Below the pieces are notes generated by a model. It was not told the DNA's origin, did not search any database, and was given only the letters and a program-made list of their open reading frames with translations. Of a DNA stretch of 64,000 nt, positions 15,287-24,134 are shown in pieces; the first letter of the stretch is position 1; each line of letters starts with the position of its first letter. The translations under genes were made by a program, and so were the position numbers. Location of the stretch: positions 1 to 64,000 of the forward strand of contig NZ_JAPFBW010000001.1 of the NCBI RefSeq assembly GCF_026153205.1. The letters are read 5' to 3'. Origin of the DNA: Aquabacterium sp. A7-Y. GTDB taxonomy: Bacteria; Pseudomonadota; Gammaproteobacteria; Burkholderiales; Burkholderiaceae_C.

Positions 15287-16521
15287 GGACTAGGCTCCAC
15301 CGTGTGCTCCGGCATTCCGGTCGGCAAGGAGGGTGCCTCGAAGGTCTGCTCGGGGCGCAGGATGCCCATGTCGATCAAATAGCTCTCCAGCTGGCGCTGC
15401 AGGCTCGCCTCGAACTTGTGCAGGTTCACGCGACCGCGATCGGTGATCTCCAGGCAGATCTGCCGCATTCGGCTTCGACCTGGCTCTGGCGGGTAGTAAA
15501 GCGCGATGTCGGCCGCGGTGATCCTCCATCCGTCGGTGAGCGGATGGTCCTCGCACCACATCTCCTTCAGCAACTCGGTGACAGAGCGCCGCCCGCCCGC
15601 GGCGGTCGCGCTGCACTCCAGCTTCAAGGTGCCGGCCGGGCTGATCAGGGACAGCGACTTCACCTGCACGACCGAGAAACCGTCCTCGATCGCCCGGGGA
15701 ACCCGGAAGCCGTCGCGCAGCGGGGAAAGATTGAGCCGGGGCCGCAGAACGCGCTGTGCGTCCACATCACATTCCAGCAGGTGGCGGGCGAATGCGTTCA
15801 CCAGCATGTGGTGGAACTTGGCGCCGCCGCGCACCAGGGAGCGGGTGGCGCCCGTGCGCGGCGCGTACTCCAGGACGATGTGGATCGTGGGGTGGCCGAT
15901 GCGCTGGCGAACGGCGTCGCCGTCGAACTCCAGCAGCAGGTTCGGCAGGTCCTTGACGTGGAGCGTCAGGACGAAGACGTCGTTGCTGCGCTCGAACAAC
16001 TGCGCCACGCACCGGTCGCCGCAGCCGAACTGCTGCCGGTAGAAGGCGCCCACCTCGGCGCACAGGGCCTGCAACGCCTCCGCATCACGCCGGGGCACCA
16101 CCTTGCAGCCGAGGTCATGCTGCTGCGCGCGAGCGACGTTCGCGTCCAGGTATTCCGCGGCGCAGGACTGATCAAAGATGGCGCGGTAGCACACATAGAG
16201 CCAGAACGATCGGTGCAAATCGCTCTTGCACCTGACGAGCGCCAGGAAGACGTCGCCGTGGGTGGCTGCGGCCTCGAACATGGCGTCGCGGCCGAGAGGG
16301 TGGGCCAGCTGCGCCCCTCGCTGCAGGCCGGCAATGATCCGCTCTCGGACCTGCGAGTTCTCAAGGGTTTGAACGGCTTGGACGACGGCAGGCGCGACGG
16401 CCTCGCAGCCTTCGGATGGCTGAAGAGGCACTTCGAGGCCCTGGTCCGCCAGCCAGGTGTGCAGCACTTCGTCTTGGGCGAGATGGGTCAGCACGTCCAC
16501 ATACGTCCACATCTTGGTCAC
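15283..16521 (-). CDS. Unrecognised phage-operon protein (412 aa)
   Basis: I prefer the GTG start at 16521, which has GGAGAG six bases upstream; ATG 16510-16512 lies three codons in and has no SD. The protein is a long soluble sequence without recognisable catalytic motifs, signal peptide or membrane helices. Scattered features such as KFHHMLVNAFARHLLE and LYYPPEPGRSRMRQICLEI look like a globular, mixed alpha/beta protein. It is the promoter-proximal gene of the leftward module and is coupled to the zinc-ribbon protein after it. A large early phage gene, function unknown. Confidence 0.65.
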   Translation of the reverse strand: MTKMWTYVDVLTHLAQDEVLHTWLADQGLEVPLQPSEGCEAVAPAVVQAVQTLENSQVRERIIAGLQRGAQLAHPLGRDAMFEAAATHGDVFLALVRCKSDLHRSFWLYVCYRAIFDQSCAAEYLDANVARAQQHDLGCKVVPRRDAEALQALCAEVGAFYRQQFGCGDRCVAQLFERSNDVFVLTLHVKDLPNLLLEFDGDAVRQRIGHPTIHIVLEYAPRTGATRSLVRGGAKFHHMLVNAFARHLLECDVDAQRVLRPRLNLSPLRDGFRVPRAIEDGFSVVQVKSLSLISPAGTLKLECSATAAGGRRSVTELLKEMWCEDHPLTDGWRITAADIALYYPPEPGRSRMRQICLEITDRGRVNLHKFEASLQRQLESYLIDMGILRPEQTFEAPSLPTGMPEHTVEPSP

Positions 16522-16602
16522 GCTTCGCTCTCCGACTTGTTGCAGGGATCCAACCCTGCGGTTGTTGTTGCATATACACACACAAGTGTCCGGCGGGTAT
16601 CG

Positions 16603-16627
16603 AACCCCCACTAACCCGCTAGAACCC
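16603..16627. promoter_or_regulatory. AACCC boxes at 10-bp spacing in a divergent control region
   Basis: AACCC occurs at 16603, 16613 and 16623, exactly 10 bp apart, and a further AAACCC ends at 16650. The core AACCCGCTA at 16613 is the same as at 3834 inside the CCCGC array. It lies about 80-105 bp upstream of the GTG start of the leftward 412-aa gene and 60 bp before the rightward small gene, so it is placed to control both directions. Confidence 0.5.
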
Positions 16628-16686
16628 GATACGCCGCCGAGAGTAAACCCTAGCATGGAAACGGTTCTTTGTACTGCTGCTTACCA

Positions 16687-16914
16687 ATGTCATCACATCA
16701 AACTCGCAGGTCTGACAGGGAAACCGGCGGGGGCTTGGCGCCCCGGCCTCCGCAGCAGGAAGTCGCCGACCTGCTGGCCGGCGCGCTGCTGCGCTTGCGC
16801 GCCTGGACCACTGCGGCTCCCGCGCCACTTCACTCGGACATAGAGACGGTTGGACTTGGCTTCCTGCCCACCCAGAGCGTGAATGCCAACCCCTCTCAAC
16901 CGAAACGGAGTTGA
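16687..16914 (+). CDS. Small protein preceding DUF2924/recombinase genes
   Basis: 75 aa from ATG 16687. The start lacks a clear SD, so this is a moderate call. The central part QQEVADLLAGALLRLR and the ending FLPTQSVNANP look like protein sequence, not an out-of-frame shadow, and the stop lies 3 bp before the DUF2924 start, as expected for an operon. Similar short proteins stand before DUF2924-recombinase pairs in other genomes, by my recollection. No function is known. Confidence 0.5.
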   Translation: MSSHQTRRSDRETGGGLAPRPPQQEVADLLAGALLRLRAWTTAAPAPLHSDIETVGLGFLPTQSVNANPSQPKRS

Positions 16915-16917
16915 CGC

Positions 16918-17397
16918 ATGACGACCTTCGCACCGGCACGACCGGGTCCTGCAGTGGCGAGCCTGGCCGAGCAGATCGCCCAGCTGCCGCACCTGGACAT
17001 GGAGCAGCTGTGGGCCCGCTGGGACGCGCTGTTCGACGACCGGCCCGCCCACCACAACCGGGTCTACCTGGAGAGCCGCATTGCCTATCGACTGCAGGAG
17101 CGCGCCTTCGGCGGCTTGTCGCCCTCGGTGCGCCGCCGGCTGGAGAGCATCGGCGAAACCGGCATCGTGCCGCGGCTCAGCCAGCGCGAGGCGAACGGCC
17201 TGCTGCCAGGGACGCTCCTGACCCGCGTGTATGACGGCATCGAGCACCGGGTGGTGACACGCGGTCCCAATGACTTCGAATACCAGGGCCGGCGCTACAG
17301 GAGCCTGTCGGCCATCGCCCGCGCTATCACCGGCACGCAGTGGAGCGGGCCGGCGTTTTTTGGGATCAGGACGCCGCGCCAGGGAGGAAAGGCATGA
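16918..17397 (+). CDS. DUF2924 domain protein
   Basis: 159 aa. The sequence has the DUF2924 features: an N-terminal helical part with LWARWDALFDDRPAHHNRVYLESRIAYRLQE (about 38-68, given here in shortened form as the LW..R.P..H.R..L.SRIAYRLQE pattern) and a C-terminal part with GTLLTRVYDGIEHRVV and FEYQGRRYRSLSAIARAITG. The latter resembles a small beta domain plus helix. The family is almost always encoded next to large serine recombinases and probably helps them bind DNA or choose sites. SD CGGAG precedes the start, and the stop overlaps the recombinase ATG (ATGA). Confidence 0.85.
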   Translation: MTTFAPARPGPAVASLAEQIAQLPHLDMEQLWARWDALFDDRPAHHNRVYLESRIAYRLQERAFGGLSPSVRRRLESIGETGIVPRLSQREANGLLPGTLLTRVYDGIEHRVVTRGPNDFEYQGRRYRSLSAIARAITGTQWSGPAFFGIRTPRQGGKA

Positions 17398-18809
17398 AGG
17401 CCTCACGCGCACCCCTGGCCGCCCCGGTGGCGCTCCAAAGGCGCTGCGCGGTCTACACCCGCAAGTCCACGGACGAAGGGCTCGATCAGGACTACAACAG
17501 CCTGGAGGCACAGCGGGATGCCGGCCTCGCCTACATCGCCAGCCAGCGCCACGAAGGCTGGGTCGTGGTGCACGACGGCTACGACGACCCGGCTTACTCC
17601 GGCGGCAACCTGGAGCGGCCGGCGCTGCAGCGCCTGCTCGCGGACATCCATGCCGGGCGCATCGACGTCGTGGTCGTCTACAAGATCGACCGGCTCACGC
17701 GCAGCTTGACGGACTTCGCCCGGCTGGTCGATGTGTTCGACCGGCATGGCGTGTCCTTCGTGTCGGTCACCCAGCAGTTCAACACCACCAGCAGCATGGG
17801 GCGCCTCACGCTCAACGTGCTGCTGTCCTTCGCCCAGTTCGAGCGCGAGGTCACCGGTGAGCGGATCCGGGACAAGATCGCGGCGAGCAAGGCCAAGGGC
17901 ATGTGGATGGGTGGCATGCCGCCGCTCGGCTACGACGTGCAGGACCGCCGCCTGGTGGTCAACGAGGCCGAGGCCGATCTGGTGCGCGACATCTTCCGGC
18001 GCTTCGCCGAGCACGGCTCGCCCGCCCGGCTGGTGCGCGAGCTGGCCATCGAGGGGCGCACCACCAAGTCGTGGGTGACGCAGGCCGGCACCCACCGGCC
18101 CGGCCGTTTCATCGACCAGACCCATATCGGCAAGCTCCTGCGCAACCGCGTCTACCTCGGCGAGATCGTCCACAAGGGAACGAGCTACGAGGGACAGCAC
18201 GAGCCCATCGTCTCGCAGGCGCTGTGGGATGCCGCGCACGCGATCCGCGACCAGCGGCGCAGAGGCGCCCAGGAGCGCCGGACCGAGCATCCGGCGTTGC
18301 TGGCCGGGCTGCTGTTCGCGCCGGACGGGCAGCGCATGCTGCCGACCTATACCGCCAAGAAGGGGGGCAAGCGGTACCGCTACTACGTCTCGTCCCTCTA
18401 CAAGCGCCGGTGTGCCGGTTCAGTGGCGGAGCCGGGGAAGTCCGACATCGGCCTGCTGCCGGCGGCGGAGATCGAAGGGGCCGTACTCCAGCAACTACAG
18501 GCGACGCTGCGGCAGCCAGAGATGGTGATCGCCGTCTGGATGGCCGCGCAGCGCCTCCCTGAAGGCCGGGAGATCGACGAGCCGCAGGCGGTGGTGGCCC
18601 TGCAGCGCATCGGCGACGTGTGGGAGCAGCTGTTCCCGGCGGAGCAGCAGCGCATCGCCCGCTTGCTGATCGAGCGGGTGCAGCTGCACGACGGCGGGCT
18701 CGACATCGTCTGGCGCGAGGACGGCTGGTCCGGCTTTGGCCCTGAGATCCAGCGGCACCGGTTTGTGGAGGAGCAGCGGCTCCTGGTCGAGGAAGAGGAG
18801 GGCGTTTGA
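17394..18809 (+). CDS. Large serine recombinase
   Basis: 471 aa. The resolvase/invertase catalytic domain begins CAVYTRKSTDEG (Ser25 nucleophile) and contains YKIDRLTRSLTDF and SFAQFEREVTGERIRDK. It is followed by the recombinase domain (PPLGYDV...HIGKLLRNRVYLGEIVHKG) and a zinc-ribbon region with LLFAPDGQRMLPTY and YRYYVSSLYKRRC, in which some of the usual Cys are replaced. It should carry out integration or excision of the element between attachment sites. It is coupled to DUF2924 before it and the HTH protein after it. A diverged fragment of a related gene lies at 24124-24388. Confidence 0.9.
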   Translation: MKASRAPLAAPVALQRRCAVYTRKSTDEGLDQDYNSLEAQRDAGLAYIASQRHEGWVVVHDGYDDPAYSGGNLERPALQRLLADIHAGRIDVVVVYKIDRLTRSLTDFARLVDVFDRHGVSFVSVTQQFNTTSSMGRLTLNVLLSFAQFEREVTGERIRDKIAASKAKGMWMGGMPPLGYDVQDRRLVVNEAEADLVRDIFRRFAEHGSPARLVRELAIEGRTTKSWVTQAGTHRPGRFIDQTHIGKLLRNRVYLGEIVHKGTSYEGQHEPIVSQALWDAAHAIRDQRRRGAQERRTEHPALLAGLLFAPDGQRMLPTYTAKKGGKRYRYYVSSLYKRRCAGSVAEPGKSDIGLLPAAEIEGAVLQQLQATLRQPEMVIAVWMAAQRLPEGREIDEPQAVVALQRIGDVWEQLFPAEQQRIARLLIERVQLHDGGLDIVWREDGWSGFGPEIQRHRFVEEQRLLVEEEEGV

Positions 18810-19306
18810 TGGGCAATGCGGTCAAGTTGAAGGGCAGCGCCCGGCAGGTGGTCACCGTCGAGGGCGCGGGCCAGCCGCGGCAGCACAGCACCGGAGTGCA
18901 GAGGGTGACGGTTGTCCCGCTGAAGATCCGGCGCCGGCACATCCGCAAAGTGCTGACGCCGCCGGCGGGGGACGGCGGGGCGCCGACCCGGTCCTCGTTC
19001 GACCTATCGATGATCAAGGTACTCGGCAAGGCGTTCTACTGGCAGCGGTTGATGGAATCCGGGGAGGTCAGCAGCACGAAGGAACTGGCCCGGCAGCTCA
19101 AGCTGGACCCGGGCTGGGTCGCGGAGGTCTTGCGTCTCACGCTGCTAGCGCCCGACATCGTGGAGGCGATCTTCGAGGGCAAGCAGCCGCGTCATCTCCA
19201 TCTGCAGCTGCTGAGGGGCCGGACCGACCTGCTCCCGAGGGAGTGGGCTCGGCAGCGGGAGATCCTCGGGCTCACGTCACCGCCTTCAAACTCCGAATGC
19301 GAATGA
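18809..19306 (+). CDS. HTH protein of the recombinase operon
   Basis: 165 aa. ATG 18809 overlaps the recombinase stop by one base (TGATG). The N-terminal ~50 residues are basic. The C-terminal part VSSTKELARQLKLDPGWVAEVLRLTLLAPDIVEAI (about 85-119 in broken form) reads as a helix-turn-helix like that of ParB-family or plasmid proteins. With DUF2924 and the recombinase it makes the usual three-gene integration module, so a site-recognition or directionality role is likely. Its last 35 bp overlap the convergent receiver gene, which probably marks the right end of the element. Confidence 0.7.
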   Translation: MGNAVKLKGSARQVVTVEGAGQPRQHSTGVQRVTVVPLKIRRRHIRKVLTPPAGDGGAPTRSSFDLSMIKVLGKAFYWQRLMESGEVSSTKELARQLKLDPGWVAEVLRLTLLAPDIVEAIFEGKQPRHLHLQLLRGRTDLLPREWARQREILGLTSPPSNSECE

Positions 19307-19703
19307 GCACCCCCTCCAGATCCCGGGAATCAACGGGCTTGCTCAGGTGGGCGTCAAATCCGCTGATGCTGGCCAGCTCCATGGTCTCCCACTCGGGCGC
19401 GCCCGTCATGGCAACGAGGATCACACCCCAGCCGCGCGTCTGACGCAGGGACTCGGCAGCCTCGTAGCCATCCATCACCGGCATGTTCAAGTCGAGGACG
19501 ACCATGTCGGGTTCGAAGCGCCGCGCCACCTCCAAGCCTTGCTGCCCGTCATAAGCGGAGCAGGCCTCATACCCTTTCAGCTGGAGCACCGCCGCCAGCG
19601 AGTCCGCGAGATCTGCGTGGTCGTCCACGATGAGCACTCGTGTCGCTCGTGTGGTCGCCGCCACCGGGGGGCTCTGTACGATCTGAACTTCGGCGGCACT
19701 CAT
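19272..19703 (-). CDS. Single-domain response regulator (receiver)
   Basis: 143 aa, one CheY-like receiver domain and no output domain. LIVDDHADLADSL gives the acidic pair, MVVLDLNMPVMDGYEA the phosphoacceptor Asp, MTGAPE the Thr/Ser switch position and AHLSKPVD the conserved Lys. It probably relays or titrates phosphoryl groups in a multi-component signalling path, perhaps with the histidine kinase 1.8 kb away. ATG 19703 is chosen because the domain begins soon after it; the SD is weak and an ATG further upstream is possible. Its end overlaps the HTH gene of the recombinase operon by 35 bp. Confidence 0.85.
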   Translation of the reverse strand: MSAAEVQIVQSPPVAATTRATRVLIVDDHADLADSLAAVLQLKGYEACSAYDGQQGLEVARRFEPDMVVLDLNMPVMDGYEAAESLRQTRGWGVILVAMTGAPEWETMELASISGFDAHLSKPVDSRDLEGVLIRIRSLKAVT

Positions 19704-20021
19704 CAGCGCTCGCTCATCGTGGCATTGCCATCCCATAAAGCACCCAGCACGTAGAGGCAGCGCGTTGGCGGGAGCATGGGCCGATGTTCCCCATGGAGCA
19801 AGAGGAGCAAGAGGCCATGACTTCGTAGTGAACATAAGGAATGCGGGTGGCTAGGCCGTGCGCCTAGCTTCCTGTAGATGGATGACACCATGCGTTCTCT
19901 CCCAATGAGGTGGTGAGGACGCATGGTGACCCTTGATCAAAATCAGAGGGAATATGCAGATTCTCACTGCGTGATGTCCGGTCGGCTGCACTGTGATCGC
20001 AGCGTCGCTAACGCAGCAGCG

Positions 20022-21527
20022 TCAGTCAGCTGCGACGAAGGAACCGTGAAGCCCGACAGGTAGTGCGTAGGGCAGTCGGGCTTGCATCACTGGTCCGGCG
20101 CGCAATGCCCCAGCATCGAAGACAGACAGAACGGTCTGCTGCTCCAGCAAGTCCAGAGCACTGCCGATCACCCATCGTTGGCCCGGAACGTTGCAGTCGC
20201 TGGCAATGACATGCTCCTCCACCAGCCAATCCGCACCGTACTCATAGAAGTCGACACCACCTTCCTCGACATCGAAGCTGGCGACCTGGTCGAAGCCGGG
20301 GACAGTGGGGTCGCGCTGTGGACTGCGGCGGGCGAAGACCACTTGGCGGTAGCGTTGGCCGATCTCTTCGGCGGCAACCGCCGGGTACTCTCCCTCAAGA
20401 TCATGGCGGGTTTGATAGTCGACGCTACCCTTGCGGGTATCGATTGTGATCAGCGTCATGCGCGTGCCGCCGTAGTGGCGGTACTCTCCCTTCATGAGGG
20501 TCCAGCCCGCGAGCATCGCGCGTGGTTGGTCGTCTCTCATGCAGTCGAGCCGGATAACGCCGTCGTCGTCCTCCCACGCATTGCCGATGTGGAAGACATT
20601 CGACGCCGGCAGTTCGAACCGCTGTTCGCTCCAGTCGCGCAAGTCCACCACCACGACGCGCAGCCCGAGGGAGGGGCGCCACTCGCACGCGGCGCCGAAC
20701 GGCAAGCCACCGCGGATCCGATCAGGACTCAAGGCCAGCGGCGGCGCCAGGAAAACCAGATGCCGCGAGGTCACCGCGAAGTCGTGAAGGGTGGCCGAGT
20801 GGGGGATCGAGAGGCTTCGCACGTCGATGAGCGCGCCGCTGGCCGACACATGGAAGACCCTCACCAGGCCTTCTGCGGCCACGCAGCCGAAGTTCCACAT
20901 CGTGCCGTCGGGCATCCGGCGCGGATGGGCAGAAAAGGCGGCGGCTTTCAGGTCGTCCCGCCAGGTCTTGATGCCGAGAGTCTCCAACGTGTTGGGATCG
21001 ACCCGGTAGGCCGAGCCGGGCTCCCACAGCGCAAGCATCTCGCCCGCACAGGGCACGATGTTGATGTTGCCGGCGTTCATTTCTTCCATGGGTTCCGGCA
21101 GGTTGCGGGAACCTTCCACATGCGTGCCGAAGCCGCTGACCAGGCGCTTGCCGGCCGCCTTCTCGCGCAAGTATTTCTCGGTGCGCAGGTAGCGCGCCTG
21201 GTGCGTCACACCTTCGTCCCGCAAGCGAAAGGCTTGCAGCAGCCCGTCACCGTCCCAGCGGTGCGCGTAGCGTTGCCCGGCCATGTCGTGCAAGGCCGGT
21301 CCGGTGCGGAAGAACGTGCCGCGCAGGCCCGCCGGGAGGGCGCCCTGAAGCGCCACCGGCCCGGCCTGGACCGATTCCGCATCGAAAGACCGGTAACCCA
21401 GCGTCCAGGGCTGATGCCGGGCGTTCTGGAAGGCGGCACGTATCCCTTCCCCGTCCCAATGACCGGACAGATCGAACGGCGGTTTGAAATCTGCTGCGTG
21501 CGGGGAAGATCCTGTTTGCGACGTCAT
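20022..21527 (-). CDS. Carotenoid oxygenase-family (RPE65/CCD) enzyme
   Basis: 501 aa, the usual length. The beta-propeller family's iron-binding histidines are visible in order: AHPRRMPDGTMWNFG, ATLHDFAVT, VFHIGNAWED, and the C-terminal VGLHGSF. GTFFRTGPALHD and HRWDGDGLLQAFRL near the N terminus are also typical. It should cleave a carotenoid, stilbene or lignin-derived double bond with O2 and Fe(II); the substrate cannot be told. ATG 21527 has AAGGAGA upstream. An alternative ATG at 21542 overlaps the kinase stop. It follows the NarL regulator and histidine kinase on the same strand, so it may be their target or part of their operon. Confidence 0.9.
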   Translation of the reverse strand: MTSQTGSSPHAADFKPPFDLSGHWDGEGIRAAFQNARHQPWTLGYRSFDAESVQAGPVALQGALPAGLRGTFFRTGPALHDMAGQRYAHRWDGDGLLQAFRLRDEGVTHQARYLRTEKYLREKAAGKRLVSGFGTHVEGSRNLPEPMEEMNAGNINIVPCAGEMLALWEPGSAYRVDPNTLETLGIKTWRDDLKAAAFSAHPRRMPDGTMWNFGCVAAEGLVRVFHVSASGALIDVRSLSIPHSATLHDFAVTSRHLVFLAPPLALSPDRIRGGLPFGAACEWRPSLGLRVVVVDLRDWSEQRFELPASNVFHIGNAWEDDDGVIRLDCMRDDQPRAMLAGWTLMKGEYRHYGGTRMTLITIDTRKGSVDYQTRHDLEGEYPAVAAEEIGQRYRQVVFARRSPQRDPTVPGFDQVASFDVEEGGVDFYEYGADWLVEEHVIASDCNVPGQRWVIGSALDLLEQQTVLSVFDAGALRAGPVMQARLPYALPVGLHGSFVAAD

Positions 21528-21538
21528 TTCGGTCTCCT

Positions 21539-23017
21539 TCATTTGACGAGCGCCGTGGCGGGTAAATGCACCCGCATCACGGTGCCACTGCCTACCCGGG
21601 ACTTCACCTCGATGGTGTAGCCCAGACACTCCGACAGGCGTTTGACCACGGCCAGGCCGAGCCCGACACCGGCGCAGCTCTCCACGCCGCCCGGCCCGTC
21701 CTGTTGACCCTGATGAAACGCCTCGAAAATTCGTGCCAGCTCTTCCTTCGGCACACCTGGACCGTCATCCCACACATCGATGAGACAAGCACCGGCACGC
21801 CGTCTCGCGCTCACAAGGACCCGGCTTCTGGCGAACTTGAGTGCGTTCGACACCAGGTTCTCGAGGATGCGAAGCAGCATCGTCTCGTCCGTGAGCAAGC
21901 ACACAGCGGTCCCACGCATGCGCAGATCGATTCTCCGGCTCATCGCCACTTCCTCAAAGTGCAGGTCGATGTTCTGGAGAATGTCTTGAACTGAGACAGC
22001 TGCGAGCTTCGGCCGCAAGGCGTGCCGCTCCAGCCTCGCAAACTCAAGCACATCCGTGACGTAGGCGTCGAGGTCCTCGACGGCCGCGGCGAGGCGCTTG
22101 AGCGGAGAGTCCGTAGCGCCGGGCGAGAACTGAAGTTGGGAGGAGTGCGCGAGCAGCTTGATCGCGTGCAATCGCTGCCGGAAGTCGTGGCTGGCACCGT
22201 TGAAGAACGAGGAGCGCGCTTCCAGTTCGGTGGCCACGTCCGCCTGCAGCGCTTCGAGCGCCATGTTGGCCTCTTGCAGCTCTGAGACCAGCAGGTCGAC
22301 CTTGTCGCTGCGCTGCAGGTAGTTGGTGACCTGCTTGACCACGATGAAGACGGTCAACAGCACCAACGCGACCCCGCTGACCACGAGCAACGGGAGCCAT
22401 GCAGACGGCGCCCACGTGGCGTGTCGGAGTTGGACCGCGAAGGGGACCCAAAGTGCCACGGCGTGTACCGCGGCAGCAAGGTGGGATACGGGTGCGCTGC
22501 CCATCGCCGCCACGGTCATCAACACCAGCACCATCAGGAGCATCACGAAGGTCGGTGTCAGCTCCTGCCCGACGAAGAGAACCGAAGTGGCGATCCAGAA
22601 GGCACCCGACAGCAGCACTGCGAAGAGCGGAGTCAACCGCGCCACTGGCTTTTGTGCGAGCGCCAGCGGCGAGTTGGGGAACATGAACCGCGTAAAGAGA
22701 ACGCGCCGCACGATAAGAATCAAGACGCCGGCGATGACCCATTGAGTCAAAGCGGCACGCGGTATCGTCGGGGACAGCCATTCACCAAGGTACATCAGCA
22801 ACAGGCTGAGCGCGAACGTCGCTTCGATGACACGCACTTGGGTCATCGCGAAGGCGCGCGTGGCCGCAGTCGCGCTGGTCACCCACTTCCATCGCGCGTC
22901 CTCTTGGCTGGTGACTTCCACGGCCTCGGCCGTTTCCTCCTGGGAGTAGCCGTATCGCAGGACGGAGTAGTAGCCCGACGCCTGCTGGCCCTTGGCGACC
23001 CTGATCGTTTCGTTCAT
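21539..23017 (-). CDS. Membrane sensor histidine kinase
   Basis: 492 aa. About six transmembrane helices occupy residues 60-250, with no large periplasmic domain, so it probably senses something in the membrane or through the helices. A short coiled coil follows, then the HisKA box GASHDFRQRL with the phospho-His, and the ATPase domain with N box ENLVSNALKFA, G1 DVWDDGPGVP and G2 GVGLGLAVVKRL. The start at 23017 has GAGGAA five bases upstream. It lies between the NarL-type regulator and the carotenoid oxygenase gene, in the same direction, as an RR-HK-enzyme cluster. Confidence 0.9.
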   Translation of the reverse strand: MNETIRVAKGQQASGYYSVLRYGYSQEETAEAVEVTSQEDARWKWVTSATAATRAFAMTQVRVIEATFALSLLLMYLGEWLSPTIPRAALTQWVIAGVLILIVRRVLFTRFMFPNSPLALAQKPVARLTPLFAVLLSGAFWIATSVLFVGQELTPTFVMLLMVLVLMTVAAMGSAPVSHLAAAVHAVALWVPFAVQLRHATWAPSAWLPLLVVSGVALVLLTVFIVVKQVTNYLQRSDKVDLLVSELQEANMALEALQADVATELEARSSFFNGASHDFRQRLHAIKLLAHSSQLQFSPGATDSPLKRLAAAVEDLDAYVTDVLEFARLERHALRPKLAAVSVQDILQNIDLHFEEVAMSRRIDLRMRGTAVCLLTDETMLLRILENLVSNALKFARSRVLVSARRRAGACLIDVWDDGPGVPKEELARIFEAFHQGQQDGPGGVESCAGVGLGLAVVKRLSECLGYTIEVKSRVGSGTVMRVHLPATALVK

Positions 23018-23062
23018 CGGTTCCTCGCTGTGGTATCGCGGATCTCGGACGGCTCGACCGGG

Positions 23063-23815
23063 CTACCTCCCCGGCCCGTCATCCCTGTCGTGGCCTTCCC
23101 CAGGAGGTCGCAGGGGCAGGGCGGCGCTGGAGCCGTCGCCGAACGACGCGTGTTGCTCCAGAGTTGGAGAAAGCAGCCCCAACTCCATGGCCTTCGCAAC
23201 GGCATGCGCCCGGCCTGTCACACCGAGGACGCGCAGGATGGAAGCCATGTGGTTGTTGACCGTGCCTTCAGACAAGTTGAGCGCGACGCCGATCTGCTTC
23301 GACCCCAGGCCTTGAGCGACAAGCTGGAGCAGTTGGAGTTGCCGTCGTGTGAGGCGGGTCGTGGGCGGTGCCGGCGTGAGGGTGGCAGACATGTACACGT
23401 GTTCGCCAGCCAGCATGCGGGACAACGCGTCCGAGAAGTCCGGGACTGGAAGCGCCTTGCCGATGTAGCCGAGCAAGCCCAGTTGGCGGGTAGCTTCGAT
23501 GAATTCCTGCTTGGTGTTGGCACTCACGACGCAGGTCCGGCTGGCCAGGCCCCGGTCGGCGACTTCGCGGACCAAGGACAGGCCCTGTGCACCCGGTACG
23601 TCGAGATCGAGCAGTATGCGAAACCACGCCTGCTCCCGCTGCAGCACCGTCTGCGTCTGAGCGGCCGTATGGCAGATCACCAGATCGGAGCGGGTCCCGC
23701 AGCGCTTTAGCAGATCCGCCGTGGCTTCGGCCACCAGCGGGTGGTCCTCGACGATCAGGATCGGCAGTGTCTCGTTCGCGGCACAGCGTGGGGTGGGACA
23801 GTCGGACTGGGTCAT
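23063..23815 (-). CDS. NarL/FixJ-type response regulator
   Basis: 250 aa. The receiver domain has LIVEDHPLVAEA, phosphoacceptor Asp in ILLDLDVPGAQGL, Ser in VVSANTK and Lys in GYIGKALP. The C-terminal LuxR-type HTH is clear: LTRRQLQLLQLVAQGLGSKQ split from IGVALNLSEGTVNNHMASIL. A ~25-residue Gly-rich tail extends beyond the usual end. It should bind DNA as a dimer after phosphorylation by the neighbouring kinase and regulate this cluster. No good SD is seen before ATG 23815, so the exact start is unsure. Confidence 0.88.
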   Translation of the reverse strand: MTQSDCPTPRCAANETLPILIVEDHPLVAEATADLLKRCGTRSDLVICHTAAQTQTVLQREQAWFRILLDLDVPGAQGLSLVREVADRGLASRTCVVSANTKQEFIEATRQLGLLGYIGKALPVPDFSDALSRMLAGEHVYMSATLTPAPPTTRLTRRQLQLLQLVAQGLGSKQIGVALNLSEGTVNNHMASILRVLGVTGRAHAVAKAMELGLLSPTLEQHASFGDGSSAALPLRPPGEGHDRDDGPGR

Positions 23816-24073
23816 CTATCGAGCGGGTCAGGTGCAGGCCTCGTGGCTGGAGCACGGCTGCGGTTCCAGATGAAATGCGACCTTGCTGTGTTTGCCAGGA
23901 TGGCGAAAAATCCGCCACGCGCAGATCTGACAGGAAACTCACGCGCTTTGCCGGCAACCCTCGCGACCGGCAAGCGATGGCCGTGTGCAGTAAGGCGGTG
24001 GCCGCCAAAAGAAGCGCAGCATTTCTACTGCATGCGCTGGTATCGAACAGCGCAGGAACAGTGGACCCTGCAC

Positions 24074-24134
24074 CCTTCCCTGAACCGACAGGTCTCTTTA
24101 TCCTGTCCCTGCGGCAGACGCCGCAAAGGCGCTG
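24074..24134 (+). promoter_or_regulatory. Truncated copy of the symE-type leader
   Basis: CCTTCCCT, a short spacer, GGTCTCTTTATCCTGT, then a hairpin GCGGC-AGAC-GCCGC and AAAGGCGCTG. The same order stands before the symE-like genes at 33015 and 35563. Here the copy stops at CAAAGGCGCTG and runs straight into recombinase sequence, so the second hairpin and symE are missing. Confidence 0.7.

Noticed and set aside
23920..23940. Resemblance of GATCTGACAGGAAAC to GGTCTGACAGGGAAAC at 16712, as a possible attachment core
   Set aside because: About 15 bp with mismatches, and no symmetric placement to the recombinase; it may be chance.
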